Shown here piece after piece: positions 10,842 through 22,900 of a stretch of 64,000 nucleotides of DNA. Both the position numbers and the translations under genes were made by a program. Below the pieces are notes generated by a model that had not been told where the DNA came from, made no database searches, and saw only the letters and a program-made list of their open reading frames with translations. Within the stretch, counting starts at the first letter, position 1, and each line of letters starts with the position of its first letter. The stretch is from Brachypterus glaber (taxonomy: Eukaryota; Arthropoda; Insecta; Coleoptera; Kateretidae): assembly GCA_958510825.1 (NCBI GenBank), contig OY294050.1, forward strand, positions 42,669,249 to 42,733,248, written 5' to 3'.

Positions 10842-11828
10842 AATAGTTATTTTCCTAACTAGTGTATTAGTAGATATTCTTAAGTGGATAAAATCACTTA
10901 ATACACGAGCTGAGAATTAAATTTTATCCAACACCCTTTAATTTTAAATAAAAACTTATAATTTAGCAAAAAATTGTGACAAAAAGATTAGGTTTCCTTA
11001 ATACGCAAAACATTTTTTAGTCACTAATGGAAAAAAAAATAACTTTTTATATTTAAAAGGTACTAAAAACAAGTGTTTCTATGAAGGTGTTGGATAAATG
11101 TCTTTTATCCAACACCTTCACAGAAACACTTGTTTTGAGCACTATTTTAAATATCAAAAGTGAGTTTTTTTCCACTAGTGACTAAAAAATTTTTCACCCA
11201 CTCCTTTACGTTGATCTCACCCAAAATTAGTTACATACCCTATTAAGTATTATAACTATTCTATAAATAAAAGCACGTTAACTAAACCATAAAAATTAAA
11301 GAAAACCCCAAATTATTCTTTATTTATTTATTTATTTTTATTTATTTATTTATTTATTACATCCAACAGTACATGACCAATTACAGGATGAGTCACAAAA
11401 GAAAAAAGAGATAAAAACAAAAAAAATTAACATCTAAAACTAAATTAAACACTATGAGCAGCAAGTACTAAAAATACAATAATCAAAATTCTTCTTCTTC
11501 TTTAGTTTTTGAATAAAATACTGTTTTTATTAAAAATTCTGTCATCACCGCGTCCATTTTGACGTTTGTAAGAAATGTAAAACTAGCAATTGTTTATTTT
11601 TAATAGACATACTTAGGCCATGGCTACCTATTATTTTAGTATTAAGAAAAATTAATCTTAATATTTTTGACATAATTTTTCGCAAAATTATAGATTTTTA
11701 TTTAAAAATAAAAGGTGTTGGATAAAATTAAATTCTTAACACGTGTATTAAGTGATTTTATCCACTTAAGAATATTCTTTGCGTGGGTAAAATGCTACTT
11801 AATACACTAGTTAAGAAAATAACTATTT
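10842..11828. mobile_element. Inverted-repeat element, ~140 bp termini
   Basis: Ends AAATAGTTATTTTCCTAACT and its complement near 11828, both with internal TCCACTTAAGAATATTC-type sequence. It contains a second perfect hairpin (11040-11161) and a (TTTA)n tract at 11321-11360. No coding frame. Confidence 0.68.
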
Positions 11829-12009
11829 ACAAACTCAATATGTACAAATCTGAGTTTTAAATAAAAAATGTTCTACGAAATTTTAATATTTTGCTTTGTT
11901 CGTGTGTTATTTAGGTCGGATTTAAATAAGACATTCTGTAACGTAAGTCCAAAGATATTGCATATGTATTTTTGGCTTATTTTTATTATTGCGACCATTG
12001 GATTCCTCC

Positions 12010-12145
12010 AGCAAAGACACTTTAATGCTAGAGACATCTTCAGGTATTAATAGCAGTAAGAGACGAAACGTCGGAAAGTGAAAATGTATTAGCAAAGAAA
12101 TTTAAAGTTCTTTATATCTTAGTGGCCATGAAAGCTTAAAATTTA
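12010..12145 (+). mobile_element. Penelope terminal remnant with rearranged hammerhead
   Basis: Shares GAGACGAAACGTCGGAAAG and the downstream 'AAGTTCTTTATATCTTAGTGGCC' type sequence with the element at 8854-9817. The 5' half of the ribozyme is present but inverted (CATCTTCAGG on the plus strand), so the motif is broken at its stem II loop. Confidence 0.65.
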
Positions 12146-12149
12146 AAAT

Positions 12150-13290
12150 ATTAACTATTTTTTAAATTTGGCATGCGACCAGTGGTGCGATTTTTTAAGC
12201 GACCGCCCAAGGGTTAATTTAGTTCAAACTTATACCGTGGGATTATAAAATGCCGAACATTTTTTAATGCAAAACTGACATTAGCGATGAGTAAAATGCA
12301 AGAGAGCTGTGTGCGTTTTACTGGCCACCGAGCTGTCGTACATAGCAAACACATGGGCTTGTAGCACAGACGCGTGGCTTCAAACGAAGAGTATTTTCTT
12401 TTCAAACTGTTCGGCACTTTATAATCACACTGTATAGATATGCAATATTTTTGGGCATATGTGAAAACAATTGCGTTTCGAAATGGGCTAACTAAAATTA
12501 GAGATCTTTTAGAACGACACAATTAGATAGTTTTTTACTGATAAGTCGAAACATTCGGTTTCTTTTTAACACTTCTTAGAAAGCATTTTTACCAGTATGA
12601 TGCTGAGAAAAGATATTAAACAATTTGAACAATATTATTCATGCTTTGTTGTCACCATTAATCCATACGGCACTATCATTTACATAAGTCACAGCCTTTG
12701 TATCGTCACCTTTATTTTTATTCTTCGCCATATTTACATAATTGTCGCTTGATTTTAAAAGATTTTGGTGTAATCTAAAAACAGAGTTTTAAAAGTTAAT
12801 TTTTGATAAAAGATAATGTAAAATTGCAAAATTGATTTAATTTTTTACAAAATAATAATTAGAGTATGATCATTATAAATATTTATAATAATCATGCTAT
12901 AATTATAAATATTTCGCAGCAACCGAACCTACTGTATAGAAAAGTACACTGTCTTAATTTTATTTTTTAACTGTTATTTATTTGTTTAAATAATGTTTTA
13001 TTTATGTGAGTGTTTACTGTTAGTGACAATGACTAATCTTTGGCTTTAATTATCTGTTCGAAAACAACGAAAGTCCATCGTCGAAACGTCACAGCAAAAT
13101 TAGATAACAATTTTAGTCAGATCCAAAGCCCTTTTCCCCAAAAATCAAAAAGTTCAATTATACAAATCGGGCAAAAACTTTCAATTTTATATTTAGTAAC
13201 GTTTAACGTGGCTCATTTAAGCTTAAATATTAGAACGGAAATAGCTGCCCATTCAAAGAATGGTAGAGCAGTTCAAGATGACACAATTTA
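12150..13290. other. Unassigned segment with a minus-strand open frame
   Basis: 12214-12522 (minus) gives 102 codons, Cys/Arg rich (SFEATRLCYKPMCLLCTTAR), from a GC-richer patch. No family recognised and no start or splice support; may be decayed transposon. The remainder holds only a small palindrome near 12855-12905. Confidence 0.35.
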
Positions 13291-13294
13291 TATA

Positions 13295-14443
13295 CACGGT
13301 GTATTTGAAATAGGGTCGGAAATTTTAACTGATGATTCTACATCATAAAATATGACAAAAAGTTCCTATAAACATATGTCTAAAAATGCCCCTTTGAAAG
13401 TGGCTAAAAAAATCGGTTTTTATTTAATAACTCAGGAACCCTTTGAGATATATCAACGAGGTTTTGCACGTCAACTAATCCTACCAAGGCCCGTTTTTAT
13501 GTGTTATTTTCATCTACTTATTTCAACCAGGGGTGTGCGAAACGGGGAGGGCTTATCAGTTTTTTGTCCCAAACTTTGTTCTGTGTAACTTTTTTGGAAT
13601 TTTATTTTTGAAATATGATTCCTCAGGTCAAAATACATAAAAAAGGTTCTCTTGTTGTAATACTGTAGGATTAACCGTTTTCGAGAAAAATTCATTTGAA
13701 GGTGAAATTCTACGGTTCGAGGACGAAAAATTAAATACTAAAATGTTGAAAACCAAAATTTTAATGATGCAGGGCGAATCTACATTAAAAACTAAGAAAA
13801 AAACCTCATATACAGGTACTTCCAAAAATCAATCCTAATGGAGCTATGGTCTCCTAAATATGCACCATTTTTAAAGCGCTATGGTAGCTTTAAAATCGTT
13901 TTTTCGACCTGGAAACTTTTTTTCTTAGTTTTTGATGTAGAATAACATTGCATCATTAAAATGTCGGTTTTCAACATTTTAGTATTTAATTTTTCGTTCT
14001 CGAACTGTGGAATTTCACCTTCAAATGAATTTTTCTCGAAAACGGTTAATCCTACAGTATTACAACAAGAGTACCTTTTTTATGTATTTTGACCTGAGGA
14101 ATCATATTTCAAAAATAAAATTGCAAAAAAGTTACACAGAAAAAAGTTTGGGACAAAAAACTGATAAACCCCCCCCGTTTCGCACACCCCTGGTTGAAAT
14201 AAGTAGATGAAAATAACACATAGAAACGGGCCTTGGTAGGATTAGTTGACGTGCAAAACCTCGTTGATATATCTCAAAGGGTTCCTGAGTTATTAAATAA
14301 AAACCGATTTTTTTAGCTAATTTCAAAGGGGCGTAGCTCCCTTATGACGCATTTTTAGACATATGTTTATAGGAACTTTTTGTCATATTTTATGATGTAG
14401 AATCATCAGTTAAAATTTCCGACCCTATTTCAAAGTCACCGTG
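13295..14443. mobile_element. TA-flanked foldback element, 1,149 bp
   Basis: Ends CACGGTG...CACCGTG with TA duplicated on both sides (13293-13294, 14444-14445). Arms of ~500 bp meet near 13870. ORFs at 13352-13588 and 14132-14326 are the two arms read in the same sense, not genes. Confidence 0.8.
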
Positions 14444-14880
14444 TATGAATGGGTATCTTCTTTTGCTTGATAACGTGTATCTTCCAAACTAAGCAAGATA
14501 GAGACATGAATCAAAAACCAGAAGTTAAAGTACATCCTTTTATACATGGCTAAGTTTAATTCCAGTGCTCTAAAAATTCTCAAAAAATATGACAATTAAA
14601 AAAAATATTTAATCTCAATCTCAAAGAGCAACTCTCCAAAATAAAATACAAAAAGCAATCGAGCAATCAGTTCTAAGGCTATTTGACATCATACCTGGAC
14701 CAAGTTTTAAGTGGGCCATTTTCTGAGCTCAGAAAAATTATAACAGTTCGTATTACACTAAACTTACAAGTTGGGTGTAATAGGAACAGTTAGCTATACA
14801 ATGCAGTTATAAGTAATTATTTTTGTAATAACATATTTATTATTCCATCAATCTATTTTCTAATCATCGTACAGAGTGAT

Positions 14881-14927
14881 ATTGGTAGACTGACAGTTTC
14901 GGGCTCCTGGCCCTCTTCAGTACCAAG
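14881..14927 (-). ncRNA. Type I hammerhead ribozyme, monomer 1
   Basis: Minus strand from 14926: UUGGUA (stem I), CUGAAGA, stem II GGGC-CAGGA-GCCC, GAAA, stem III A-C-U/A-G-U closed by GUC, then UC with predicted cleavage between 14888 and 14887, followed by UACCAA, the perfect complement of the stem I 5' side. All invariant core positions are present. The stem II loop has one change from the other copies. Confidence 0.88.
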
Positions 14928-15234
14928 AGTCAACTCTGCACGCTGATTAAGAAAACGTTTTTAGACTTTACTCGCAAAAGGAATATAGCCATTAGATTGA
15001 TGTAGACTTGTGCGCCATCTATTTCTAGATGTAGACAACTACTCATACCTCTCCTAATCTGGAGACTTTGAATGGTAGCAAGTTGAAGACTTGTGTGTCT
15101 CAAGCACATAGTACCACTAACGGGTGGTTAGACGTAAAATTAGTAAGGACAGAAATTTTTAATTTTAAACAAAATTATAAAAATATTAATTTATTATTCC
15201 ATCAATCTATTTTCTAATCATCGTACAGAGTGAT

Positions 15235-15281
15235 ATTGGTAGACTGACAGTTTCGGGCTGCTGGCCCTCTTCAGTACCAAG
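15235..15281 (-). ncRNA. Type I hammerhead ribozyme, monomer 2
   Basis: Same as monomer 1, with stem II loop CAGCA; positioned exactly 354 bp on. Confidence 0.88.
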
Positions 15282-15588
15282 AGTCAACTCTGCACGCTGA
15301 TTAAGAAAACGTTTTTAGACTTTACTCGCAAAAGGAATATAGCCATTAGATTGATGTAGACTTGTGCGCCATCTATTTCTAGATGTAGACAACTACTCAT
15401 ACCTCTCCTAATCTGGAGACTTTGAATGGTAGCAAGTTGAAGACTTGTGTGTCTCAAGCACATAGTACCACTAACGGGTGGTTAGACGTAAAATTAGTAA
15501 GGACAGAAATTTTTAATTTTAAACAAAATTATAAAAATATTAATTTATTATTCCATCAATCTATTTTCTAATCATCGTACAGAGTGAT

Positions 15589-15635
15589 ATTGGTAGACTG
15601 ACAGTTTCGGGCTGCTGGCCCTCTTCAGTACCAAG
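15589..15635 (-). ncRNA. Type I hammerhead ribozyme, monomer 3
   Basis: Same core and stems. The fourth, partial copy at 15943-15966 stops inside GAAAC/GCCC and is not a complete ribozyme. Confidence 0.88.
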
Positions 15636-16185
15636 AGTCAACTCTGCACGCTGATTAAGAAAACGTTTTTAGACTTTACTCGCAAAAGGAATATAGCCAT
15701 TAGATTGATGTAGACTTGTGCGCCATCTATTTCTAGATGTAGACAACTACTCATACCTCTCCTAATCTGGAGACTTTGAATGGTAGCAAGTTGAAGACTT
15801 GTGTGTCTCAAGCACATAGTACCACTAACGGGTGGTTAGACGTAAAATTAGTAAGGACAGAAATTTTTAATTTTAAACAAAATTATAAAAATATTAATTT
15901 ATTATTCCATCAATCTATTTTCTAATCATCGTACAGAGTGATATTGGTAGACTGACAGTTTCGGGCTGTACGATGATTAGAAAATAGATTGATGGAATAA
16001 TAAATTAATATTTTTATAATTTTGTTTAAAATTAAAATTTCTGTCCTTTGTAATAACATATTGTTCTGATGGAAATTTTATTTAAAATTAATAAAAATAT
16101 ACGTTAATAATTTTGACAACGGTAGACGTCAACAGCAAGCTGGGAAGGTCTACGAGTGAGGAATAGTTATTCTACACCTGTTGCA

Positions 16186-16472
16186 GACTATACTTTTTCT
16201 ACGACTGAAGTTTTATACATTCATTTTTTTTTAATTACATAATAACCAAAAGTTTTAATAAAAAACAATAATTTACATCCAAATTTTGGATTTCGTTGAT
16301 TTTGCTAAAAATATGACACATATTCCTGTAAATGAAACCTATCACGGAATGTGCCATAAAACGTAATAGTTTTCATATACCGCAATAGGTTTCATCCGGT
16401 TACAGAATGTGCAATATACCGTAAGAGTTTTCTGTGCAATTTAACTAACAATCTAAGACAGTCGTAGAAAAA
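16186..16472. repeat. Short member of the GCAGTCGTAGAAAAA family
   Basis: Bounded by CTTTTTCTACGACTG and CAGTCGTAGAAAAA in opposite orientation; ~285 bp, no coding. Confidence 0.65.
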
Positions 16473-16997
16473 ATTAATTTTACTTAATAAATATTCGCAA
16501 TCGATTTTATTGTGCAGGAGATTAAGTAAGAACGAGAGAGATATATTTTTCTTTCGATATCTATCATATTTATTTAATAATACTGTTTGACTAGCACACT
16601 GAGGCGAGTATACAAATGGAAATTATTAATTTTACTATAAATAAAAGAAAATAAATGATTTGGAAATAATATTATAATGAAATAAAAGGTTATTGTATAA
16701 AAATTATTTTTAGAAAAACACCACAACACAAAAACATTTAGATAAAAAACTAATTTGGCTATCTTGGGAAAATATATAATTAAAAAATTAAGCTTTGCGC
16801 AAAAATTAATATTAGATAATCTAAAAATTGGAAAATTGAGGTCGGAGTCAGTAGGCAATAGCGGCCAAAAATCTATAACTTTTGAATGAGTGAACCGATT
16901 TGACTGATTTTTTTGTTTGTTTGATAATTGAATCCCAATTTTTTAGAATTATACTGATATTCCGTATAAACCGGATAAAAATAGATAAAAATTATCC

Positions 16998-17197
16998 NNN
17001 NNNNNNNNNNNNNNNNNNNNNNNNNNNNNNNNNNNNNNNNNNNNNNNNNNNNNNNNNNNNNNNNNNNNNNNNNNNNNNNNNNNNNNNNNNNNNNNNNNNN
17101 NNNNNNNNNNNNNNNNNNNNNNNNNNNNNNNNNNNNNNNNNNNNNNNNNNNNNNNNNNNNNNNNNNNNNNNNNNNNNNNNNNNNNNNNNNNNNNNNN
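16998..17197. other. Assembly gap (200 N)
   Basis: Exactly 200 unknown bases, a conventional scaffold-join size rather than a measured length. ORFs crossing it are artefacts. A kinase exon could in principle lie here. Confidence 0.99.
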
Positions 17198-17446
17198 GTT
17201 TTGCAATAATTTTTTTTTTACAAACACATCAAAACATATACTATTTGATATTTTGTAGGTTGTTCGAATAAAGTTGTGATTACATATCTGAAAAAAAATC
17301 AATAAAAACCCTTAATTTTCCGGAGCCAGTTGGTATATAACCCCTTAAATTGAAATGAAATATATCGGAAAACACAAAAAAAGTGCCAACTGGGCTTCGT
17401 GGCCCTGTAAAAAATTAATAATTTTTATTTAGCAATATTTTAATAT

Positions 17447-17870
17447 ATTTTTTCTATTTTGCGACTCTTATAAGCTCATAATCACACGCATTTTGCGTGT
17501 TCTTATAGGCCCATAAGAGGTCTCTACTTTTTTTTCTGTTGGGTTGGCAACTTACAAAAGCCTATCTCTTGACGTTTTGCGTGCAAATGTCAATGTCGAT
17601 TTAAAGTTTAATTTTTTACAAAATTTTGTGTTTGGGTTATTTTTTACCGTGTTAAAATCGTGGACTGGTTAATTGCAGTGAAAAAAGAAGAGATGACTGT
17701 AAAATATATCAAAATATCATTTGTTCTTAGAATTTTAAACATAGTGTAAACTGTAATGCCAACCCAAAACAAAAATCCCTAAATCAGTCATCAATTTAAA
17801 TTAAGTTCTCTATTTTAAAGGCCAATAACTTTTTTCATTGCCATATTCGTTTTCAGTTCCCAAAAATAGG
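17447..17870. repeat. Repeat family F copy
   Basis: Starts TTTTTCTATTTTGCGACTC and carries the ATTTTGCGTGTTCTTATAGG and TTGGGTTGGCAAC signatures also seen at 37590-38100, 44157-44600 and 54545-55505. Miniature-element style, non-coding. Confidence 0.7.
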
Positions 17871-17876
17871 TAGAAA

Positions 17877-18592
17877 ATAGTATATTCTATAACTAGTATG
17901 GAATAGACAATATTCCGCGTGAGCGGAAAATTTGTCATACGAGCCGGTAGGCGAGTATAACGGTCCTGCGAACGCGGAATGACTATTCCATACGTGTTGT
18001 AGACTATACTTTTTCTTCGACTGCAAATATAAAAAACTGTATTGCTTTAAACTGCAGACAAAGTTAAAAACAATGTTTTTTGTGACTCGACATTGTAAAT
18101 GCAATAAAACACATATTTTTAAATAAAGCAATTAATGTTATTTGATAATTTTATCAAATCAGTACTTAAAAAAGATTTTTATTTAATTTTAGCACATATT
18201 TACAAATTATAATGCAAAAATTGAAGGTTATGTGAGATTGTTGTGACATCAGGTTTAAATATTTAACAATAGATCGAGCAGTTTTAATTTTTTGAACTAA
18301 ATTGATAAAAAACTGGTCAAATATTAAGAAAAACTAATAAACTTTATGTAATTTTAACGCAAAACTTTAAATTGCATTAAATTATTCAATGTTTCATGGA
18401 AAAATATATATATATTTTTGCTAATTTTGCTACAGTTTTCTTTACTTTTATAAACAAGAGATGGCACTACATGTGCTCATTCTAACACTTGATACGGAAT
18501 ATTCATACCGTATCTAGAGCTAGAATGTATTCATTCTGTGTTTGAAAAGTGTGTGTATTTGCTTACATTCTAAAGCAGTCGTAGAAAAATAT
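17877..18592. repeat. Repeat family E copy (termini GCAGTCGTAGAAAAA)
   Basis: Contains TATGGAATAGACAATATTCC and ends AAAGCAGTCGTAGAAAAATA. Copies at 34685-35346 (same orientation) and 29686-30185 (inverted). Likely a non-autonomous DNA transposon. Confidence 0.72.
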
Positions 18593-18599
18593 ATTCTGG

Positions 18600-19745
18600 T
18601 TTATAAAAACTAACTTTATTTTGCTTTTCCATTTTGAAAATTTTCAAAATTTCGGAAATACACGAATACAAGGCATTCGTTTGGACTTTTTCAATTTTTT
18701 TTTTTCGAATTTTAGCGTTTTATGACGTTATATGTCGATATAAATCAATTTCAAGCAAAAAAAAAATTGTCGGTCGGTCGGTCTGTCCGGGAAATCTTGT
18801 AAGCACGATAACTTAAGAATGCTTTAAGCTAGAGCCTTGAATTTTGGCATACAGGTATGTTACCAAAAGTTCTTGCTCGGGATTGTTTTTGGTGAACATT
18901 GGCGTGCGCCAAGGGGGGCAAATGGGGGAAAAATACATTTTTTTAGAAAAAAATTAAAATTGCTATATAGAGGTTTTTAAGGTTGCTGAAATTGAATCTG
19001 ATGATAAAATTTCTCTAACTTCACTCCCGAGGGGGTGAGGGGGTAAATATTTTGAAATGTTTTCCGGATTTTCGTGAAAATTTGTAGATAGGGGTATTTG
19101 AGGTTGATAAAAATGAATCTTGAAATATATTTTTTGAAACCCACCCCCTTAGGGGTGGGGGTCATTTTTGTGAAAATTGGTATATTGACGTTTTTTAGGT
19201 TGCTGGAAATGAATCTGATAATAAAAATGGTGTAACTCTACCCCTACCCCCAGGGGTTGGGGGGTGATTTTGTGAAAGTTGGCATATAGGGGTTTTCAAA
19301 GTTGCTGAAACTAAATATGATAATAAAACACTGCTCAGTAAAAGAGCTTTCCCATTTTTCACCTCCGCGCGTGAAATTGATTTTTATTATCACATTTTTT
19401 TTCCTAATTTCACCCCTGAGGGGTGGGGAGTAGTTTTTGTGAAAACTGGAGTATTGGGGTTTTTGAGGTTGCTGAAAGTGAATCTGATAATAATAATATT
19501 CTAAATCCACCCCCTGAGGGGTGAGGGGTAGTTTTCATGAAAATTGGTATATTGGGGTTTTTGAGGTTGTTGAAAGGGAATCTGATTATAACAAAATTCT
19601 AACTTCACCCCCAAAGGGGCAGAGGGTAGTTTTCGTGAAAATTGGTATATTAAGGTTTTTATGGTTGCTGAAAGTGAATCTGATAATAAAAAAATCCATT
19701 TTACGCGCGGAGGTGTAAAATGGGAAAGCTCTTTTACTGGGCAGT
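18600..19745. repeat. Repeat family G with degenerate ~100-120 bp minisatellite
   Basis: A unique head (GGTCGGTCTGTCCGGGAAAT, AAGCACGATAACTTAAGAA) precedes six or seven units, each with GGTTGCTGAAA--GAATCTGATAATA and a CACCCCCTGAGGGGTG palindrome, at roughly 98-119 bp spacing with one larger gap. It ends near TGGGAAAGCTCTTTTACTGG. A second copy lies at 39400-40180. It stops about 60 bp from exon 16. Confidence 0.78.
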
Positions 19746-19803
19746 GTATTTTTTGTGATCCAGTGTCATTGATGAATGCAGACTTTTATTTGATTTAACT
19801 TAC

Positions 19804-19926
19804 ACTTTCTTTTTTTGTATAATTTTCATTCTTGTACATATTTCTGGCAAGTCCAAAATCACAAATTTTTACTATATTATTTTCGGCTAATAATATGTTT
19901 CTTGCTGCTAGATCACCGTGTAATAC
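19804..19926 (-). CDS. Pvr: Pvr-like exon 16: catalytic loop and DFG
   Basis: Acceptor TTTTTTTAG, donor AGT|GTAAGTT; 41 codons in phase 0. Encodes [13 protein letters not shown] (catalytic Asp and Asn present; the usual HRD arginine is Gly), [10 protein letters not shown] (metal-binding DFG) and the activation-loop start NMYKNENY with two tyrosines. The next expected exon (KWMA/L-E motif, alpha-F) was not found at lower coordinates. Confidence 0.95.
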
Positions 19927-22900
19927 CTAAAAAAATAACAAAAATTAATAGTACCTTTGTGCAACATTAGATGGCGCCACCAATTGTACGCTCTCACTAC
20001 AGTAACTTTTTGATTTAATAAGAATCTAGACTTTTCAGCGATCGATCCGAAAGCTTCTCTGAGGATCCTGGGCCCCTAAAAATCGTAAAAATTACCCATT
20101 TTTGTGTAAAATTTCAAAATGATCAAAAGGCTATTTTACGAATTTTAAGGGCCCAATTAGGAAGGACCCTTAAAGAAGTTGTATCATTCTCATATTTTTA
20201 TAATTATCTAGTTACACCTAAATGAAAATTTCCCCCTTATCCAGATACATAAAAATATGATGGAAAAATAAAACGGAAAATATTTTTAAAAAATCATTAT
20301 AGCTTTGTTTTTCCACACGAATGGTATTTCTTCGCACGAGTATGAAAGATGGCACTTTCTTACTCTTTAAATCGTGTAAATTTTGTCGTTTTGTTCTGCA
20401 ACACATTAAATTCCGGACACTTAAAAATTTGACATTTTTTAAATTCAAATATTTCGAAAACTAATTAATGGATTTGACTGATTCTTTTTTTTGTTTTAAA
20501 GCTTAAACATTCTCTACTTTTGTTTGTTTTAAGATTGATAATTTTTTTTTTTCGTGTTAACAGCAACAAATAATGTACAACTATGTTTTTTACCCCATCT
20601 TCTAGGACTTGCATGGTACGCCACTGCAACTGTTTATCAAATTATTAAAGTCTTTCTTATTGCCGCAGTTTTAATGAATATTTTCTTTTTTAGTTTTTTA
20701 TATTTTTACTTCTGGTTTAGGAGATATCAGGATTTTTCTGAAAGTTGTCATTTTTTCAGTTAACTTAAAAAGTACTATATGAAGTTGATTGATGCTGTGC
20801 TTTAAATTTGAATCTTAACCGAGTTACGTTTTTCTTCTAATCAAGTTTATCAAAAACATAAATTGGGTTTGAAAAACTTGAGTAGAAGAAAAAATAGGGT
20901 CACTCCGGCCGGCAGCAGTTCTTACTTGAGTGGTATTGCAAGAAGAATGGGCACAAATACCCCAACAGGATATTGTCACCCTCCTTCAAAGTATGCCACG
21001 TCGTTGGGGGAGGCTATTAGAGCTCGTGGTGGTAATACTAATTATTAATTTTGTTTTGTTAGTTTGTTATTGTGTTATTTTATTGTTTTAAGTTTTCATA
21101 AAAACGTTCATTTCAATTTTTTGCGGTTTTTATTTTTTTTTGTTAATGGATATTTTTGTTCCATTTTTTTAAGTGTCAACATAAAATTTCACTTAGTTAA
21201 GTACAATTTCAAACATTCCATTATTTCTTAGTAATTAAAACAACGATTTTCAAGGTGTCCGTTCTTTTTCTGGTTTAGGATATATCAGCATTTTTCTGGA
21301 AGTTGTAATTTTTACTTAAAAAGTACTAAATCGGCAGAGTTTTTTATTTGAAGCTCATTTCTTTAACTTCTTCTTCTACAGTTTCTTCATCAACTTTCTA
21401 TTGCCGTCTGACGGAGGCTTAACGGTGATTTTGCAGAACTGCCGCCGGACGGAGTGACCCTATTTTTTCTTCTACTCAAGTTTTTCAAACCCAATTTATG
21501 TTTTTGATAAACTTGATTAGAAGAAAAACGTAACTCGGTTAAGCTTCAAATTTAAAGCACAGCATCAATCAAATTCATGTAGTACTTTTTAAATGACAAC
21601 TTTCAGGAAAATCCTTATATCTCCTAAACCAGAAGTAAAAATGTAAAAAAATAAAAAAGAAAATATTCATTAAAACTGCGGCAATATGAAAGACTTTAAT
21701 AATTTGATAAATAGTTGCAGTGGCGTACCATGCAAGTCCTAGAAGATGGGGTAAAAACATAGTTGTATATTATTTGTTGCTGTTAACACGAAAAAAAAAA
21801 TGTTAATCAATCTTAAAACAAACAAAAATAGAGAATGTTTAGGCTTTAAAACAAAAAAAGAATCAGACAAATCCATTAATTAGTTTTCGAAATATTTGAA
21901 TTTAAAAAATGTCAAAAAAAAGTCCGGAATTTAATGTGCGTTGTATTATTTGATTTATAAAAATTACCTTTCTGGATGCTAGGTACTCCATTCCTCTGGA
22001 AACTTGGAATGCCCAGACAATTAAATCTGTTGTACAGATGGGATTAACATTTTCCCCATAGTCTCCTTTATAATTTGATCTCCAAAGTGGTTCCACACTG
22101 GTGTTACCTATACCATCTATAAAGAGACAAAAAAATAAACTAAACATGGTACGATTTGGACTTTTTCGCTTAAAGGTTTGAATTAGTTTTAAGCTTTTGA
22201 TTAATTTGTTATTTTTATAATCAGTTTTTGGAAAAATTTAATTTTTCAATTTTTTTTTCATCAGTAAACTACAGATGACATAATAGAAATTAATAAAATC
22301 CTCCTGAGCAATCCTCTAAAAACTTTAGGTTTAAAGTTTAGTTTTGATCTCTTAAACGGTTTGGCCTGTAGGTCTGGACCTACGGACGGACGGACATCGA
22401 AAAATCAATTTTTCGGAATGTGATCCCGAAAAATTTTTTTAATAATTTACTTACGACGTTTTTCTGTGTCAGTAACCAAACTTTGGATGAACAGACCTTA
22501 AATAACTTTGCAGTTTTAAGAGCCTATTTACATTTGTCTGTAATAGGCTTCTTTATTCATTTGCAAATGAGTAAAAGCTCGTTTTAGAGATAACACTAGA
22601 GATACACTACAAAAACCCTGTGTGCCATATATGGGACATTATGTGGGAAGGGCTTAACGTAAGAAAGCCCCAGCTCCAAAGGCGAAAATTAAAAAAATAT
22701 GATCTATTTTAATTTTAAAACTTCAACAGAGATAACACTAGAGATACACTAAAAAAACCGTGTGTGCCATATATGGAACATTTTGTGGGAAGGGCTTAAC
22801 GTAAGAAAGCCCCAGCTCCAAAGGCGAAAATTTAAAAAAATATGATCTATTTTAATTTAAAACTTCAAAAAAATGAAAGAAATTCAAGCGCCGCAGGCGA

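Larger units (their letters stand above)
14838..16046 (-). mobile_element. Retrozyme-like array: three 354 bp monomers, partial fourth and inverted tail
   Basis: Landmark TATTCC at 14841, 15195, 15549 and 15903, exactly 354 bp apart; the fourth copy breaks at ~15966 and is followed by an 80 bp inverted piece. The whole block is flanked by a perfect 16 bp duplication TTTGTAATAACATATT (14822-14837 and 16047-16062), so the array inserted as one unit. Each full monomer carries a minus-strand hammerhead. No coding capacity. Confidence 0.92.

Noticed and set aside
12214..12522. 102-codon Cys/Arg-rich minus-strand open frame as a possible gene
   Set aside because: No recognisable domain, no splice or start context, and GC-rich patches like this occur in other decayed repeats here.
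13352..14326. Pairs of similar ORFs as a two-gene family
   Set aside because: They are the two arms of one foldback element read from opposite strands.
14838..16046. CRISPR array
   Set aside because: Units are 354 bp and identical throughout with no variable spacers, in eukaryotic DNA.
16900..17302. ORFs crossing 16998-17197
   Set aside because: They are translated through unknown bases of the assembly gap.
20554..21760. Hydrophobic ORF ([14 protein letters not shown]) as a membrane protein
   Set aside because: It occurs identically in both arms of an inverted repeat, with no support as a gene.
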